Shown here in pieces: positions 22,262 to 31,800 of a DNA stretch of 64,000 nt. The stretch's first letter is position 1; each line of letters begins with the position of its first letter. A model generated the notes under the pieces. It was given only the letters and a program-made list of their open reading frames with translations, was not told where the DNA came from and made no database searches. The stretch comes from Candidatus Eiseniibacteriota bacterium (lineage in GTDB: Bacteria; Eisenbacteria; RBG-16-71-46): positions 52,959 to 116,958 of the forward strand of contig JACOSV010000083.1 of assembly GCA_016178725.1 (NCBI GenBank). Direction: 5' to 3'. A program made the translations under genes and the position numbers.

Positions 22262-22905
22262 GTTACGTGATCGGAGCCCTGATCCTCGCCCTCGTCCTGT
22301 GGCCGTTCGTGCGCAGGGCGCTCGCGCTGCTCATCCTTCGCGGCGCGGTGCGCACGGTCGCCCGGGGAATCGGCGAGGATGCGCTCGCGCGCGTTCCCGA
22401 CCGGATCCAGCTCGAGCGGCGGAACGCCACGGCATGGTCGAATCGCGCCGCGGCCGACGCGTTGGCGACGCCGCTGCTCGACGCCGGCTTCGAGGACGCG
22501 GGCACGTTCGCGGTGGGCGCGATGCCGGGCGTCATCTGCCGGCTGATGGTCGAGCCGCGCGACGCGATCGGCGCCGCGATCTACGAGCATCCGAAGGCCG
22601 GCACGTGGCTCGAGCTGGTCACGCGCTACGCGGACGGAGCAACCGCGAGCTTCTCGACGCTCAAGCCGACCGGCATGGCGCCGCGGCCCGGTCACACCTC
22701 GGTCCACGCGCCGGGCACGCAACCGCTCGCGCTGCTCGAGCGCATGCGCGCCGAGCGTCCGCTCAAGACGCTCGCGCCCCTCACGGCCGCGACCTATCCG
22801 CGCACGTTCGAGGCGGCGTACGCCGAGCACATGGCGTGGCGGAAGCGGATGGGCGTCTCGGCCGAGGACGTCGTCGCCGTCGCGAAGAACCGCAAGGCCG
22901 CCTAG
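22258..22905 (+). CDS. Hypothetical membrane-anchored protein (215 aa)
   Basis: Starts at GTG 22258, overlapping the previous stop. An N-terminal hydrophobic helix (YVIGALILALVLWPFVRRAL) anchors a soluble domain of about 185 residues, containing LDAGFEDAGTFAVGAMPGVI, IYEHPKAGTWLELVTRYADG and a helical end EAAYAEHMAWRKRMGVSAED. No catalytic motif or named family is recognised. Coupling with the 173-aa protein upstream suggests they act together, possibly at the inner membrane. Confidence 0.65.
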   Translation: MSYVIGALILALVLWPFVRRALALLILRGAVRTVARGIGEDALARVPDRIQLERRNATAWSNRAAADALATPLLDAGFEDAGTFAVGAMPGVICRLMVEPRDAIGAAIYEHPKAGTWLELVTRYADGATASFSTLKPTGMAPRPGHTSVHAPGTQPLALLERMRAERPLKTLAPLTAATYPRTFEAAYAEHMAWRKRMGVSAEDVVAVAKNRKAA

Positions 22906-22966
22906 CCGTCCGGTTCGGCGACCGCGGCCGCGCGCGGTCGGCCCGGGCCGCGCGCCGCGCCCCTGA

Positions 22967-22972
22967 TATAGT
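22967..22972 (+). promoter_or_regulatory. Extended -10 box, leaderless start of the first DUF2079 gene
   Basis: TGA-TATAGT (hexamer 22967-22972) is a near-consensus extended -10, and only 7 nt separate it from the ATG at 22980. Transcription should start at or next to the start codon. No good -35 is visible. Confidence 0.5.
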
Positions 22973-22979
22973 CGCGGCG

Positions 22980-24614
22980 ATGCCGCCGCCCATCGCCCCG
23001 CGGCGCCTGTGGCTCTGGGCGCTGCTGATCCCCGTCGCCTACGCTCCGTCGTATCTCCTCGGCACGCGCCCCGGTCCGGTCGCGGCGCTGATCGCGCTCG
23101 CGGCGATCGCGCTCGCCGCCGCGGCGCTCCTCGCGCTCGAGCGCGGCCAAGTCCTCGATCGCTTGGCCGCGCGGCTCGACCGCGCCGCGCCGCTGCTCCT
23201 GACGCTCGCGGTCGCGGCGTACGTCGGGCTCGCCGTGGCGCGCGCGCACGCCCGGCTCGCGGCGTTCGCCGATCTCAACCAGCTCGGGCTCTTCAGCCAG
23301 TCGTTCTGGACGCTGCTCCATGGCCATCCGTTCGCGAACACGCACGAGACGCTCGACGGTTCGCTCGGCAGCCACTGGGCGATCCACTTCTCGCCGACGC
23401 TGCTCGTGATTGCGCCCGTCTACGTGATGTGGCGCGATCCGATCGTCCTGATGGCGGCGCAGGCGCTGGCCTTGGGCCTCGTGCCGGTTCCCGTCTACCA
23501 TCTGCTCGTGCCGCGCGTCGGGCGCGCCGCAGCGCTCGTGCTCGCGCTCGCCGTGCTCGCGATCCCCAACATCCTGTGGGCCGGCCCGCGCGATTTCCGC
23601 GACGCGAGCTTCCTGCCCGCGCTGCTGCTCGCGACGCTGTGGGCGCTCGACCGCCGCCGGCCCGGCATGTTCCTGCTCTTCGGCGTCGCGGCACTCGGCG
23701 TGCGCGAGGAGATCGGCCTCGCGTTCGTCGTCCTCGGCGTTTACGCGCTCCTCGCCGGCCACCGGCCGCGCGTCGCGCTCGGGATCGCCGCACTCGGCCT
23801 CGCGTGGTTCGCGGTGGTCGTCGGTGTCGTCATGCCGCGCTTCTGGTCGCCGGGGCTCTGGATCGATCCGAAGCGGTTCTTCGTCGACGTGCTCGGGCAG
23901 TGGGGGGCGACGCCGGTCGCGGCGGTGCGCCACATGGTCACGCATCCGGCCGACGTCGCGCGCGCGCTCGCGAACGGCACCACCGCGCGCTACCTCTACA
24001 CGCTGCTGCGCCCGCTGCTCTTCCTGCCGCCGTTCGGCGACGCGGTCGCGATCGTCGCGCTGCCCGGGCTCGGGCTCAATCTGCTCTCGCGGCTCCCGTT
24101 CATGCGCGGCGCCGATCAGGCGTACTCGATGGTGCCGATGACGTTCCTCGCCGCCGCGACCGTGATGACGGCGGCGCGCGTCGCGCAGTCGGCGCCGGCG
24201 CCGCGTCGCGCGGGCGTCGCGCTCGCCGCGGCCATCATCGTCTTCGCCGGCGTGGTGCCGTCGCTCGCGGTCACGTACCGGCAGAGCGAGCCGCCCTCGC
24301 CGCCGGCCGCCGCGGCCGCGGCGCTGGTGCGCGCGATCCCGGCCGGCGCTCCGGTCTATGCGCCGGTCACGCTCTATCCCGCGCTCCACGCGCGCGAGGA
24401 CTTCGGCTGCTGGTGGAGCGTGCTTCAGCTCGGCCGCGATCCCCGATTCCGCGCGCGCTACGCGTGGATCGCGATCTGGCCGCCCGGCGATCCGTCGGTG
24501 CACGACGCGCGCGGCGCGTCGCCCGATCAGCCGCTCGCGGACTCGCTCGCGCTCGATCCGCGCTTCGTCGCGCGGACCGAGTTCGCGCCGTTCATCGTCT
24601 ACCAGAGGCGCTGA
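22980..24614 (+). CDS. DUF2079 family multi-pass membrane protein (copy 1)
   Basis: A 544-residue polytopic protein with about eleven hydrophobic segments. The signature of DUF2079 is present: ADLNQLGLFSQSFWTLLHGH, a region mentioning SLGSHWAIHFSPTLLVIAPV, GPRDFRDASFLPALLLATLW and LGVREEIGLAFVVLGVYAL. The layout (acidic loop after helix 2, C-terminal soluble domain) resembles GT-C glycosyltransferases, but no donor or acceptor is known. A paralogue with the same motifs lies at 56449-58506. ATG 22980 was chosen because of the extended -10 box 7 nt upstream. Confidence 0.8.
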   Translation: MPPPIAPRRLWLWALLIPVAYAPSYLLGTRPGPVAALIALAAIALAAAALLALERGQVLDRLAARLDRAAPLLLTLAVAAYVGLAVARAHARLAAFADLNQLGLFSQSFWTLLHGHPFANTHETLDGSLGSHWAIHFSPTLLVIAPVYVMWRDPIVLMAAQALALGLVPVPVYHLLVPRVGRAAALVLALAVLAIPNILWAGPRDFRDASFLPALLLATLWALDRRRPGMFLLFGVAALGVREEIGLAFVVLGVYALLAGHRPRVALGIAALGLAWFAVVVGVVMPRFWSPGLWIDPKRFFVDVLGQWGATPVAAVRHMVTHPADVARALANGTTARYLYTLLRPLLFLPPFGDAVAIVALPGLGLNLLSRLPFMRGADQAYSMVPMTFLAAATVMTAARVAQSAPAPRRAGVALAAAIIVFAGVVPSLAVTYRQSEPPSPPAAAAAALVRAIPAGAPVYAPVTLYPALHAREDFGCWWSVLQLGRDPRFRARYAWIAIWPPGDPSVHDARGASPDQPLADSLALDPRFVARTEFAPFIVYQRR

Positions 24615-24623
24615 CCGCGTCGT

Positions 24624-24653
24624 TTGCCACCCGCGCGATGCGCGGATTAGCAT
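24624..24653 (+). promoter_or_regulatory. Predicted leaderless promoter of the permuted aconitase gene
   Basis: The -35 TTGCCA (24624-24629) and -10 TAGCAT (24648-24653) are separated by 18 bp. The -10 lies 9 nt before the ATG at 24663, leaving no room for a ribosome-binding site. Confidence 0.5.
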
Positions 24654-24662
24654 CGCGTTCCC

Positions 24663-26720
24663 ATGCACGCCATCGAGCCCGCGCGACTCAAGCCGGGCGT
24701 GACCCTCGCCACGCTGCCCGGCCCGGCTCCGACCGACGCGGCGGTCGCCACCGCGGCCGACGCGAGCGACGAGACCGGCCGGCTGATCCGCGGCACCGCG
24801 CTGATCTTCTGGGACGCCAGGACGCCGGGGAAGAAGCTCGACGCGATCGACACCGATCAGATCACGCCCGCCGCCGACTGCGTCTCGGAGAGCCTCGCGA
24901 CGCTCGACGAGCGCTGGAAGGCCGGTTCGTTCCGCTACCTCATGCCCGACTTCCGCCGCCGCGTGCACGCAGGGGAGACGTTCCTGATCGCCGGCGACCG
25001 CTTCGCGATCGGATCGTCGCGCGAGATGAGCCCGGCGGGGCTCAAGGGCGTCGCCGAAGAGGCGGGGCGCGAGATGGTCGTCGTCTGCGGCAACAACATG
25101 GGCGACATCTTCCGCCGCAACGCGTTCAACCTCGGCCTCCACGTCGTGCAGAGCCCCGACGCGGTGGCCGACGCGCAGGACGGCGACGTGTTCCTCTTCG
25201 ATCCGGCGAGCCGGATGCTCACCAACACGACGCGCAGCCGTTCGTACACGCCGGTGCCGCTCACGGCGAAAGAGGACGAGATTCGACGCTCGGGCGGCAT
25301 CTTCACCGTCGGCCGGCGCGAGTTCCGCCGCTCGGTCGAGACGCCGCCCGCGATCGCGTGGCCCGACGCGGACACCGCGCGGCGCATGACCACGACCGAG
25401 CAGATCGTGTGGGCGCACCGTGTCGACAAGCAGGCCGACGTGCGGCCGGGCGCGACGCTGCGCGTCTACGCCGATCTGCTGCCGGCGTCCGACGGCACGG
25501 CGCCGTTCGCGATCCACACGTTCAACCAGATCACGGGCGGCGCCGCGATCCATCCGCGGCAGGCGGCGGTCGCGAACGATCATTTCGTGTTCACCGGCAA
25601 AGAGGCCGACGACCGCCAGACCGCGATCGGCCGGGAGTTCGCGCGCGCGCACGGGATCGAGAAGCCGTACTACGCGACGCCGGGCGACGGCATCTTCCAC
25701 TTCTATTTCCCCGAGCAGGGGCTGGTGATGCCGGGGCAGTTCATCCCCGGCGCCGATTCGCACAGCCGCGCCTACGGGGCGTACGGCGCGGTCGGGATCG
25801 GCGTGGGCTCGACGACGCTCGGCTTCGGCTGGGCGACCGGCTACATCTACCTCACCCTCGCCAGAGCGCGTCGCGTGACGTTCACCGGCGCCCTGCAGCC
25901 GTGGGTGAGCGGGAAGGACGTCGTGCTCGAGTTGCTGCGCCGCTGGGGCGCCAAGCAGTCGCAGGGCATGTCGGTCGAATTCGTGGATACGGCGCGGCAG
26001 CTGCCGATCGCCTACCGCAATACGATCGCCAACATGATGGCCGAGGCCGAAGCGCTGAACGGCATCTTCGCGCCCGACGACGTGACCGAGGCGTGGTATG
26101 CCTCGAAGGGCGTCGCGTCGCTGCCCTATCCGCGCGTGGGGCCAGGACGCGACGCGACCTACGAGATCGACGAGACGCTGACGCTTTCGGACCTCGTGCC
26201 GATGATCGCGAAGCCGTTCAGCCCCGGGAACGCGTTCCCGGCCGCCGACGTGGCGAAAGAGCGTCTCACGTTCGACAAGGCGATGATCGGCTCGTGCACG
26301 AACGGCGGCTACGACGACCTGCTGCAGGCGGCGCTCGTGATCCGCGGCGCGCAGGGCGCGGGCGGCGGACGCGCGGCGAAGCCGCTGGTCGTGTTCCCCG
26401 GCTCGGGCGGCGTGAAGCGCGAGATCGAGCGCCCCGATCCGCGGCTCGACGGCGAATCCATCGCCGGCGTGTTCCGCGCCGCGGGCGGCGAGATCCGCGA
26501 GTCGTGGTGCGGCCCGTGCTTCGGCCAGGGGCCCGACGCGCTGACGCGCGGTCAGCGCGCGATCACCTCGTTCAATCGCAACTGGACGAACCGCATGGGC
26601 GTCGGCGGCGAGGGCTACCTCGCGAGCCCGGCGGTGGTCGCGGCGTCGGCGCTGCTCGGCTACATGGGCCCGCCCGGCGAGCTCGGCCTCGCGTGGGACG
26701 CGGAGCGGTTCGGCGTCTAG
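24663..26720 (+). CDS. Aconitase-superfamily hydro-lyase with swapped domain order
   Basis: A 685-residue [4Fe-4S] hydro-lyase of unknown substrate. The swivel (LeuD-like) domain comes first: IDTDQITPAADC near residue 62 and FLIAGDRFAIGSSREMSPAG near 110. The LeuC/aconitase catalytic part follows, with FIPGADSHSRAYGAYGAVGI, cluster ligands in IGSCTNGGYDD and SWCGPCFGQGP, and the closing FNRNWTNRMGVGGEGYLASP. This is the reverse of AcnA (catalytic first, swivel last). It resembles AcnB order, but without the AcnB HEAT-like domain, and is like a LeuD-LeuC fusion. It may act on isopropylmalate, homoaconitate or another citrate-like acid. The intein-split acnA lies 10 kb upstream. Confidence 0.82.
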   Translation: MHAIEPARLKPGVTLATLPGPAPTDAAVATAADASDETGRLIRGTALIFWDARTPGKKLDAIDTDQITPAADCVSESLATLDERWKAGSFRYLMPDFRRRVHAGETFLIAGDRFAIGSSREMSPAGLKGVAEEAGREMVVVCGNNMGDIFRRNAFNLGLHVVQSPDAVADAQDGDVFLFDPASRMLTNTTRSRSYTPVPLTAKEDEIRRSGGIFTVGRREFRRSVETPPAIAWPDADTARRMTTTEQIVWAHRVDKQADVRPGATLRVYADLLPASDGTAPFAIHTFNQITGGAAIHPRQAAVANDHFVFTGKEADDRQTAIGREFARAHGIEKPYYATPGDGIFHFYFPEQGLVMPGQFIPGADSHSRAYGAYGAVGIGVGSTTLGFGWATGYIYLTLARARRVTFTGALQPWVSGKDVVLELLRRWGAKQSQGMSVEFVDTARQLPIAYRNTIANMMAEAEALNGIFAPDDVTEAWYASKGVASLPYPRVGPGRDATYEIDETLTLSDLVPMIAKPFSPGNAFPAADVAKERLTFDKAMIGSCTNGGYDDLLQAALVIRGAQGAGGGRAAKPLVVFPGSGGVKREIERPDPRLDGESIAGVFRAAGGEIRESWCGPCFGQGPDALTRGQRAITSFNRNWTNRMGVGGEGYLASPAVVAASALLGYMGPPGELGLAWDAERFGV

Positions 26721-26724
26721 ACGT

Positions 26725-27654
26725 CTACGGCGTGATCGAGAACGCCAGCCGACCGGTCGTGTGCTCGCGCTGATCGCCGCGCAGCGATTCGAGCACCGGG
26801 ATCTTGAGCGCCGCCTCGACGCTCACGCCGATGCCGGTGCGCCAGCGCACGCCGGGCGACGCGTACACCACCGTGCCGCCGGTGTTCGCGCCGATCGAGC
26901 CGTCCTCGAGCCGATCGGCTCCGGCCGAGCGCCCGTTGATCTGCGCGAGCAGCGCGACGTTTCTGCGCTCGGCGCTGGTGAACCCGAGGTCGTAGAGCAG
27001 CGCGCGGCCGTACCGGTAACCGTGCGCGTTCATGCCGCTCCAGCGACCGGACAGATGGGCCGCCAGGGCGCCGTCGCCGATCATCAACGTCGCGTTCAGG
27101 CCCGCGTTCGCCGACCACGCGCCGGTCCCCGGCTGAAGGTGCGCGTCGAGGCGCGCGCCGGTCGCGTCGCGCGCGTCGTTCGATCCCGTGGGCGCGATCG
27201 CGCCGAGCACCGCGGCGAATGTCGAGGCGCGCGGGCCGATGCCGCGCCAGAGGCCGATCAGCGCCATCGCCTCGGCGTCGCCGAGGCCGCGCGATGTCGT
27301 GCGCGCGGACGCTTCGCCGACCGGCGACGACGTGATCTCCTTCACGTTGTATGGCACGCGGCCGAGGAGGGCGAGCCGGTCGGCGGCGCGCCACAGCACG
27401 AATCCCGCGACGCGGTGCTCGCGCTCGGCTTCGACTCCCGGCGCGTCGTCGAGCGCGTTCGACTTGGAGAGGTAGCGCTCCTCGATCCCGAATCGGAATC
27501 CGGTCGGCATTGCGCCGCCCAGCGCGTCCGACGGGAACGGCATGCCGCACAAGCACTCGCTGCACGCGTGCGCCCGGCCGGCGACGGAGGGCACGATCGC
27601 GGCCACGATCGCGATCCCCAGCATCGTGGCGGCATGTCGTGGGGCTCGGAACAT
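26725..27654 (-). CDS. Secreted, probably outer-membrane beta-barrel protein
   Basis: A 309-residue protein with a signal peptide (LGIAIVAAIVPSVAGRAHA), then a short Cys-rich motif CSECLCGMPFP. The rest alternates short beta-strands with Gly/Ala turns and ends in an aromatic-rich pattern, like bacterial outer-membrane channel or transporter-type barrels (GFRFGIEERYLSK, LALLGRVPYNVKEI, GRALLYDLGFTSAERRNVAL). The N-terminal Cys cluster could bind a metal, but that is speculation. It ends 4 bp from the convergent aconitase-family gene. ATG 27654 places the signal peptide at the start. Confidence 0.65.
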   Translation of the reverse strand: MFRAPRHAATMLGIAIVAAIVPSVAGRAHACSECLCGMPFPSDALGGAMPTGFRFGIEERYLSKSNALDDAPGVEAEREHRVAGFVLWRAADRLALLGRVPYNVKEITSSPVGEASARTTSRGLGDAEAMALIGLWRGIGPRASTFAAVLGAIAPTGSNDARDATGARLDAHLQPGTGAWSANAGLNATLMIGDGALAAHLSGRWSGMNAHGYRYGRALLYDLGFTSAERRNVALLAQINGRSAGADRLEDGSIGANTGGTVVYASPGVRWRTGIGVSVEAALKIPVLESLRGDQREHTTGRLAFSITP

Positions 27655-27790
27655 CGGGCACCTCGGCGGAGGATCGGGGCGGACGACGTGGGACGATACC
27701 GCAACTCCGACGTCGCCGCATTTGCGATGAGCATCAGACTCGCCGGGACGATATCCTATCTCGAGGGTCCCTTCGGACCATGGAGGGCGC

Positions 27791-28756
27791 GTGAGCGCAT
27801 CGCGGATTCCGAAGCGGACGGGCGCCGGCATCGTGCTGATCGTCGCCGGCGTGTGCGCGTGGGCCGCCGTCGCCGGCGCGCACGTCGTCTCGGATCGCGA
27901 GCTCCGCGTCGTCGCGCAGATCCCGGCCGCGATCGGCGCCAGGATCGGCGGCGCGCCGGACACGGCGGGCTACGTCGCGCCGAACCGCGCCGGGCGTGCC
28001 GTGTCGCTCGGCGCGCAGCGCCCGGCGACCCTGCGGCTCATCGTCGCCGCCGCGCACGCCGATACCGCCGCGGCCGAACGGTCATGGCGCGCGGTCGAGC
28101 TCGGGTTCCGCACGATCCGCGGCGCGCCGGGCATCCCGCTCGCGCGCGACGACCGCGCCGCGTTCGACCGGACCGCGTGGGCAGGGAGCGCGTGCCGCGC
28201 GTTCATCGCCGTGATGAACAGCGGGCTCGCCGACCGTTTTCGCCCGCGCTACGCCGGCCTCAAGCACGAGCTCGAAGGCGTGATGGACTCCCTCGTGCGC
28301 CGTTCCGACGCGCTGATCGTCGCGAACGCGGGGCGCGGCGGGGCGCTGCTCACGATCGCGAGCGCGTTCACGCTCGCCGAGGCCACGTTCCATGACGAGC
28401 GCTTCGGCGTCGCCGCCAAGGCGGCGCTCGCCGCGGGGCTCGCGCTGCAGCGCGGCGACGGCGCGTTCACGTCGGACGTCGACGTCGATCCGCGCGAGCA
28501 CGCGCTCGGCCTCGAAGCGCTGCAAGCGATCGTCGTCTACGTCCCCACCCCCGCCGCCGAGGCAGCGGCCTCGCGTGGCGCGGAATGGCTCCGCGCGCAC
28601 GCGGTCCTCGGCGCCGCGAAGTCCCGCGCCGGCGCAACGATCGCCGCCGTCGGCCCCGGCGAGGTCCGGTTCGTCGTCGCCTACGCCGCGACGCCGATGC
28701 CACGCGCGACGCCCATCCACCCCACGACCGGCGTCGAAGGCTTCATGAAGCACTGA
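27791..28756 (+). CDS. Hypothetical exported protein
   Basis: A 321-residue protein starting at GTG 27791, with an N-terminal hydrophobic segment (GAGIVLIVAGVCAWAAVAGA) that serves as signal peptide or anchor. The remainder is Ala/Arg-rich with helical stretches such as FRPRYAGLKHELEGVMDSLV and FGVAAKAALAAGLALQRGDG. I recognise no family. A TATCCT box at 27752-27757 suggests its own promoter, with a leader of about 30 nt. The neighbours do not suggest a role. Confidence 0.55.
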   Translation: MSASRIPKRTGAGIVLIVAGVCAWAAVAGAHVVSDRELRVVAQIPAAIGARIGGAPDTAGYVAPNRAGRAVSLGAQRPATLRLIVAAAHADTAAAERSWRAVELGFRTIRGAPGIPLARDDRAAFDRTAWAGSACRAFIAVMNSGLADRFRPRYAGLKHELEGVMDSLVRRSDALIVANAGRGGALLTIASAFTLAEATFHDERFGVAAKAALAAGLALQRGDGAFTSDVDVDPREHALGLEALQAIVVYVPTPAAEAAASRGAEWLRAHAVLGAAKSRAGATIAAVGPGEVRFVVAYAATPMPRATPIHPTTGVEGFMKH

Positions 28757-28767
28757 CGGTCGTCTGC

Positions 28768-28773
28768 TAACCT
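28768..28773 (+). promoter_or_regulatory. Extended -10 before the STAND/SARP regulator gene
   Basis: TGC-TAACCT (hexamer 28768-28773) predicts a transcript starting near 28780 with a leader of about 75 nt, which carries a GGGGGA ribosome-binding site before GTG 28856. No convincing -35 is seen. Confidence 0.35.
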
Positions 28774-28855
28774 TATATGGCTCGGGGGCTGCCTCTCCCG
28801 GGCTCGGCGCGCCTCGCGGCGCGCCGGTCCGCGGAGATCGCGACGGGGGACGGTC

Positions 28856-31800
28856 GTGAGACGACTGGCGCTGCACCGTGGCACCGGCGGGCACCCGGTG
28901 CTCAAGGCGAAGTTGAGCCGCCCGAATCTGGGCGGTCAGGTGCTCGATCGTCCGCATCTCATCCGCGCGCTCATCGACCACGCGCAGCGCCCGCTGACGC
29001 TGGTCGTCGCCGACGCGGGCTACGGCAAGACCACGCTGCTCGCCTCGTTCGCCCGCGCCATGCCGCGGCCGGTCGTGTGGTACTCGCTCATGGGCTCGGA
29101 CGCCGATCCGGTGGTGTTCGGCCGTTACCTGCTCGAAGGCTTCCGCCGCGAATGGCCGCGCTTCGGTCGCGACTTCCACCGCGCGCTCGACGAAGCGCGG
29201 CCGGGGCTCGCGTCGGCCGAGATGCTCGCGGGCACGCTGCTCAACGAGCTCGCGACGCTGAAGGGCCCGCCGTGCCTGCTCGTGCTCGACGACTTCCAGG
29301 AGGTCGCCGGCAATCCGCAGGTCGTGGCGATGGTGGACACGCTGCTGCGACACCTGCCGCCGCGCGTGCGCGTGCTGGCGGCGAGCCGCACGATGCCGCC
29401 GCTCGCGCTCGAGCGCATGCGCGCGAAGGGCGATCTGTTCGAGCTCGATTCGAGCCACCTGCGCTTCGCGCGCGAGGAGCTGGCGCGGCTCTTCGGCGAT
29501 GTCTATCGCCGGCCGCTCGCCGACGACGAGCTCGACGCGCTGGTCGAGACGACGATGGGATGGCCGACCGCGGTCCATCTCGTGTTCCAGACGCTCGAGC
29601 GCTCGGAACGCGCGACGCTCAAGGACGTGCTCGCCGACGTGCACGCCTCGAGCCTCGCGCTCCACGACTACCTCTCGTCCGAGGTCTACGCGCGGCTCGA
29701 TCCCGAGGCGCGCGCCGTGCTCGAGCGCACCGCCGCGCTCACGCGCTTCGACGCCGACCTCGCGACCGCGCTCGGCGCGGGCGACGGCAACGTGTCCTCG
29801 CTGCTCGATCACCTCGCGCGTCGCGGGTTGCTGCGCACCTACGGCGCGGGCGCGCAGGCGTCGTACGAGTGCCACGACCTCGTGCGCCGGTTCATCCGCG
29901 CCGAGATCGAGCACGCCGGCGGCGCCGGGGCGTGGCGGTCGCTCGAGGCGGACGCCGGAGACGCGCTCGCCGCGCGCGGCGAGCCGGAGCGCGCGCTGCG
30001 CCACCTGCTCGCCGCCGGGCGCGACGAGCAGGCCTCCGCGCTGCTTCGCGACCTCGCGCCGCGGCTCATGCAGCAGGGCCGCGCCGCGGCGCTGCTCCAG
30101 TACCTGAACGACCTCGGCGCGGCTCGGCTCGGCGGCGACCTCGCGCTGACGGTGGCGCTCGCGGACGCGCGGCAGGCGCTGGGCCAGTGGGACGAGGCCG
30201 AGGCCGTGTATCAGCGCGCGCTCGCCGCGTGCCGCGAGGCCGGCGATCCGCGGCACGAGTGCCTCGCGTTGGTCGGGCTCGGCAAGGTGCTCAACCTGCG
30301 CGGGCGCTACGAGCAGGTGCTGGGCATGTCCGAGCGCGGCCTCGCGATCGCGCAGGACCTCGGCATCGAGGTGCGCGCGCGGCTGCTGCAGATGAAGGCG
30401 GGCGCGCACTTCTACCTCGGCCAGTACCGCGCCGCCGTGCGCGTGCTCGACGAGCTGCGCGATCGGCTCCCGGCCGCGGGCGCATCGGACCTGCTCGCGC
30501 CGGTGCTGCACAACCTCGCGGGCGCGTACGCGGCGCAGGGGCGATTTCACGAGGCGACGCGCGAGTTCCGCGCGGCGCTCGCGCAGGTGCGCGGCACGGC
30601 CTCGCCGCGCGCGCCGCTCTACCTCTCGAACCTCGCGTTCCATCTCGCCGACCTGGGCGACCTGGCCGAGGCGCGCCAGGCGGCGGAGGAGGGCCTGCAG
30701 GCGGCGCAACGCTTCTCGAACCGCGCGCAGGAGACCGCGTGCTACGAGGCGCTGGCGCAGATCCTCGCGCAGGGCGGCGATCTCGACGGCGCGCTGACGG
30801 CGCTGCGCCGCGCCGAGGAGCTGAACGCCGAGCTGCGCGTCGAAGTGATCGCGCTCAACCTGCTCGCCCTGCGCGGGCGCATCTTTTGCGCGCGCGGCCA
30901 GTACCGGCGCGCCGTCGAGTTCCTGACCCAGGCGATCGACCGCCTCGATCCGCGTCCCGATGCGCCGCAGCTCACCGAGTTCACGGCGACCCTCGCCTGG
31001 TGCGAGCTCCGCGCCGGGCGCGTGCGCGTCGCCCGCGATCTGCTCCAGCCGCTCGCCGCGCGCGCCGACGCGGGCGAGAACGACTACCAGCGGATGCGCG
31101 TCCACTACTGGCTCGCCGAATCGCTTCTGGCGCTCGGCGACCGCAAGGCGGTGGACGCGCACCTCGCCGCGGCGCTCGGCCTGGTGCGCGAGCGCGGCTA
31201 CGCCTACTTCCTGCGCGTGCAGGCGCGTGAGGAGCCGGCGCCGCTGCTCCACGCGCTGGCGCGCGGCATCGAAGTGGATCTCGTCTCCGCGGCGCTGGTC
31301 GAGCCGGGCGCCGCCGTCGAGGGCCCGCTGCTCGCGCTGCTCCCGGGTGCGCCGCCCGCGGTCGCCGAGGCGGCGATCGCCGTGCTCTCCGAGGTGGGCG
31401 AGAGCGCCGCGCTCGCGGCACTCGAGCGCATCGATCCGGCCCGGCGCACGCTGCAGCCCGCGGTGCGCATCGCGCGCCGCCACATCCGCGAACGCCTCGC
31501 GCGCGGCGCGGGCGCCGACCGGAGCGCCGAGCTGCCGCGGCTCGTCCTGTTCGGCCCGCCGCAGCTGCTGATCGAGGGCCGGCCGGTCCCGGCGGCGATG
31601 TGGCGCGCGCAGCGCGCGTTCCACGTGCTGCTCTATCTCGCGCTCCATCCGCGCGGCGCGGGGCGCGACGAGCTGATCGAGCGTTTCTGGCCGGGGCGGC
31701 AGGCGGCGGCGGGTCGCCGCAATTTCCATCCGACGTTCTCCTACCTGCGCAAGGTGCTGCCCGCCGGCCGCGAGCCCGCCGTCCTGCGCGACGGCGAGTT

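Noticed and set aside
22902..25763. A 953-codon minus-strand frame opposite the DUF2079 and permuted aconitase genes
   Set aside because: It crosses two well-supported genes and consists of Arg/Glu/His low-complexity sequence.
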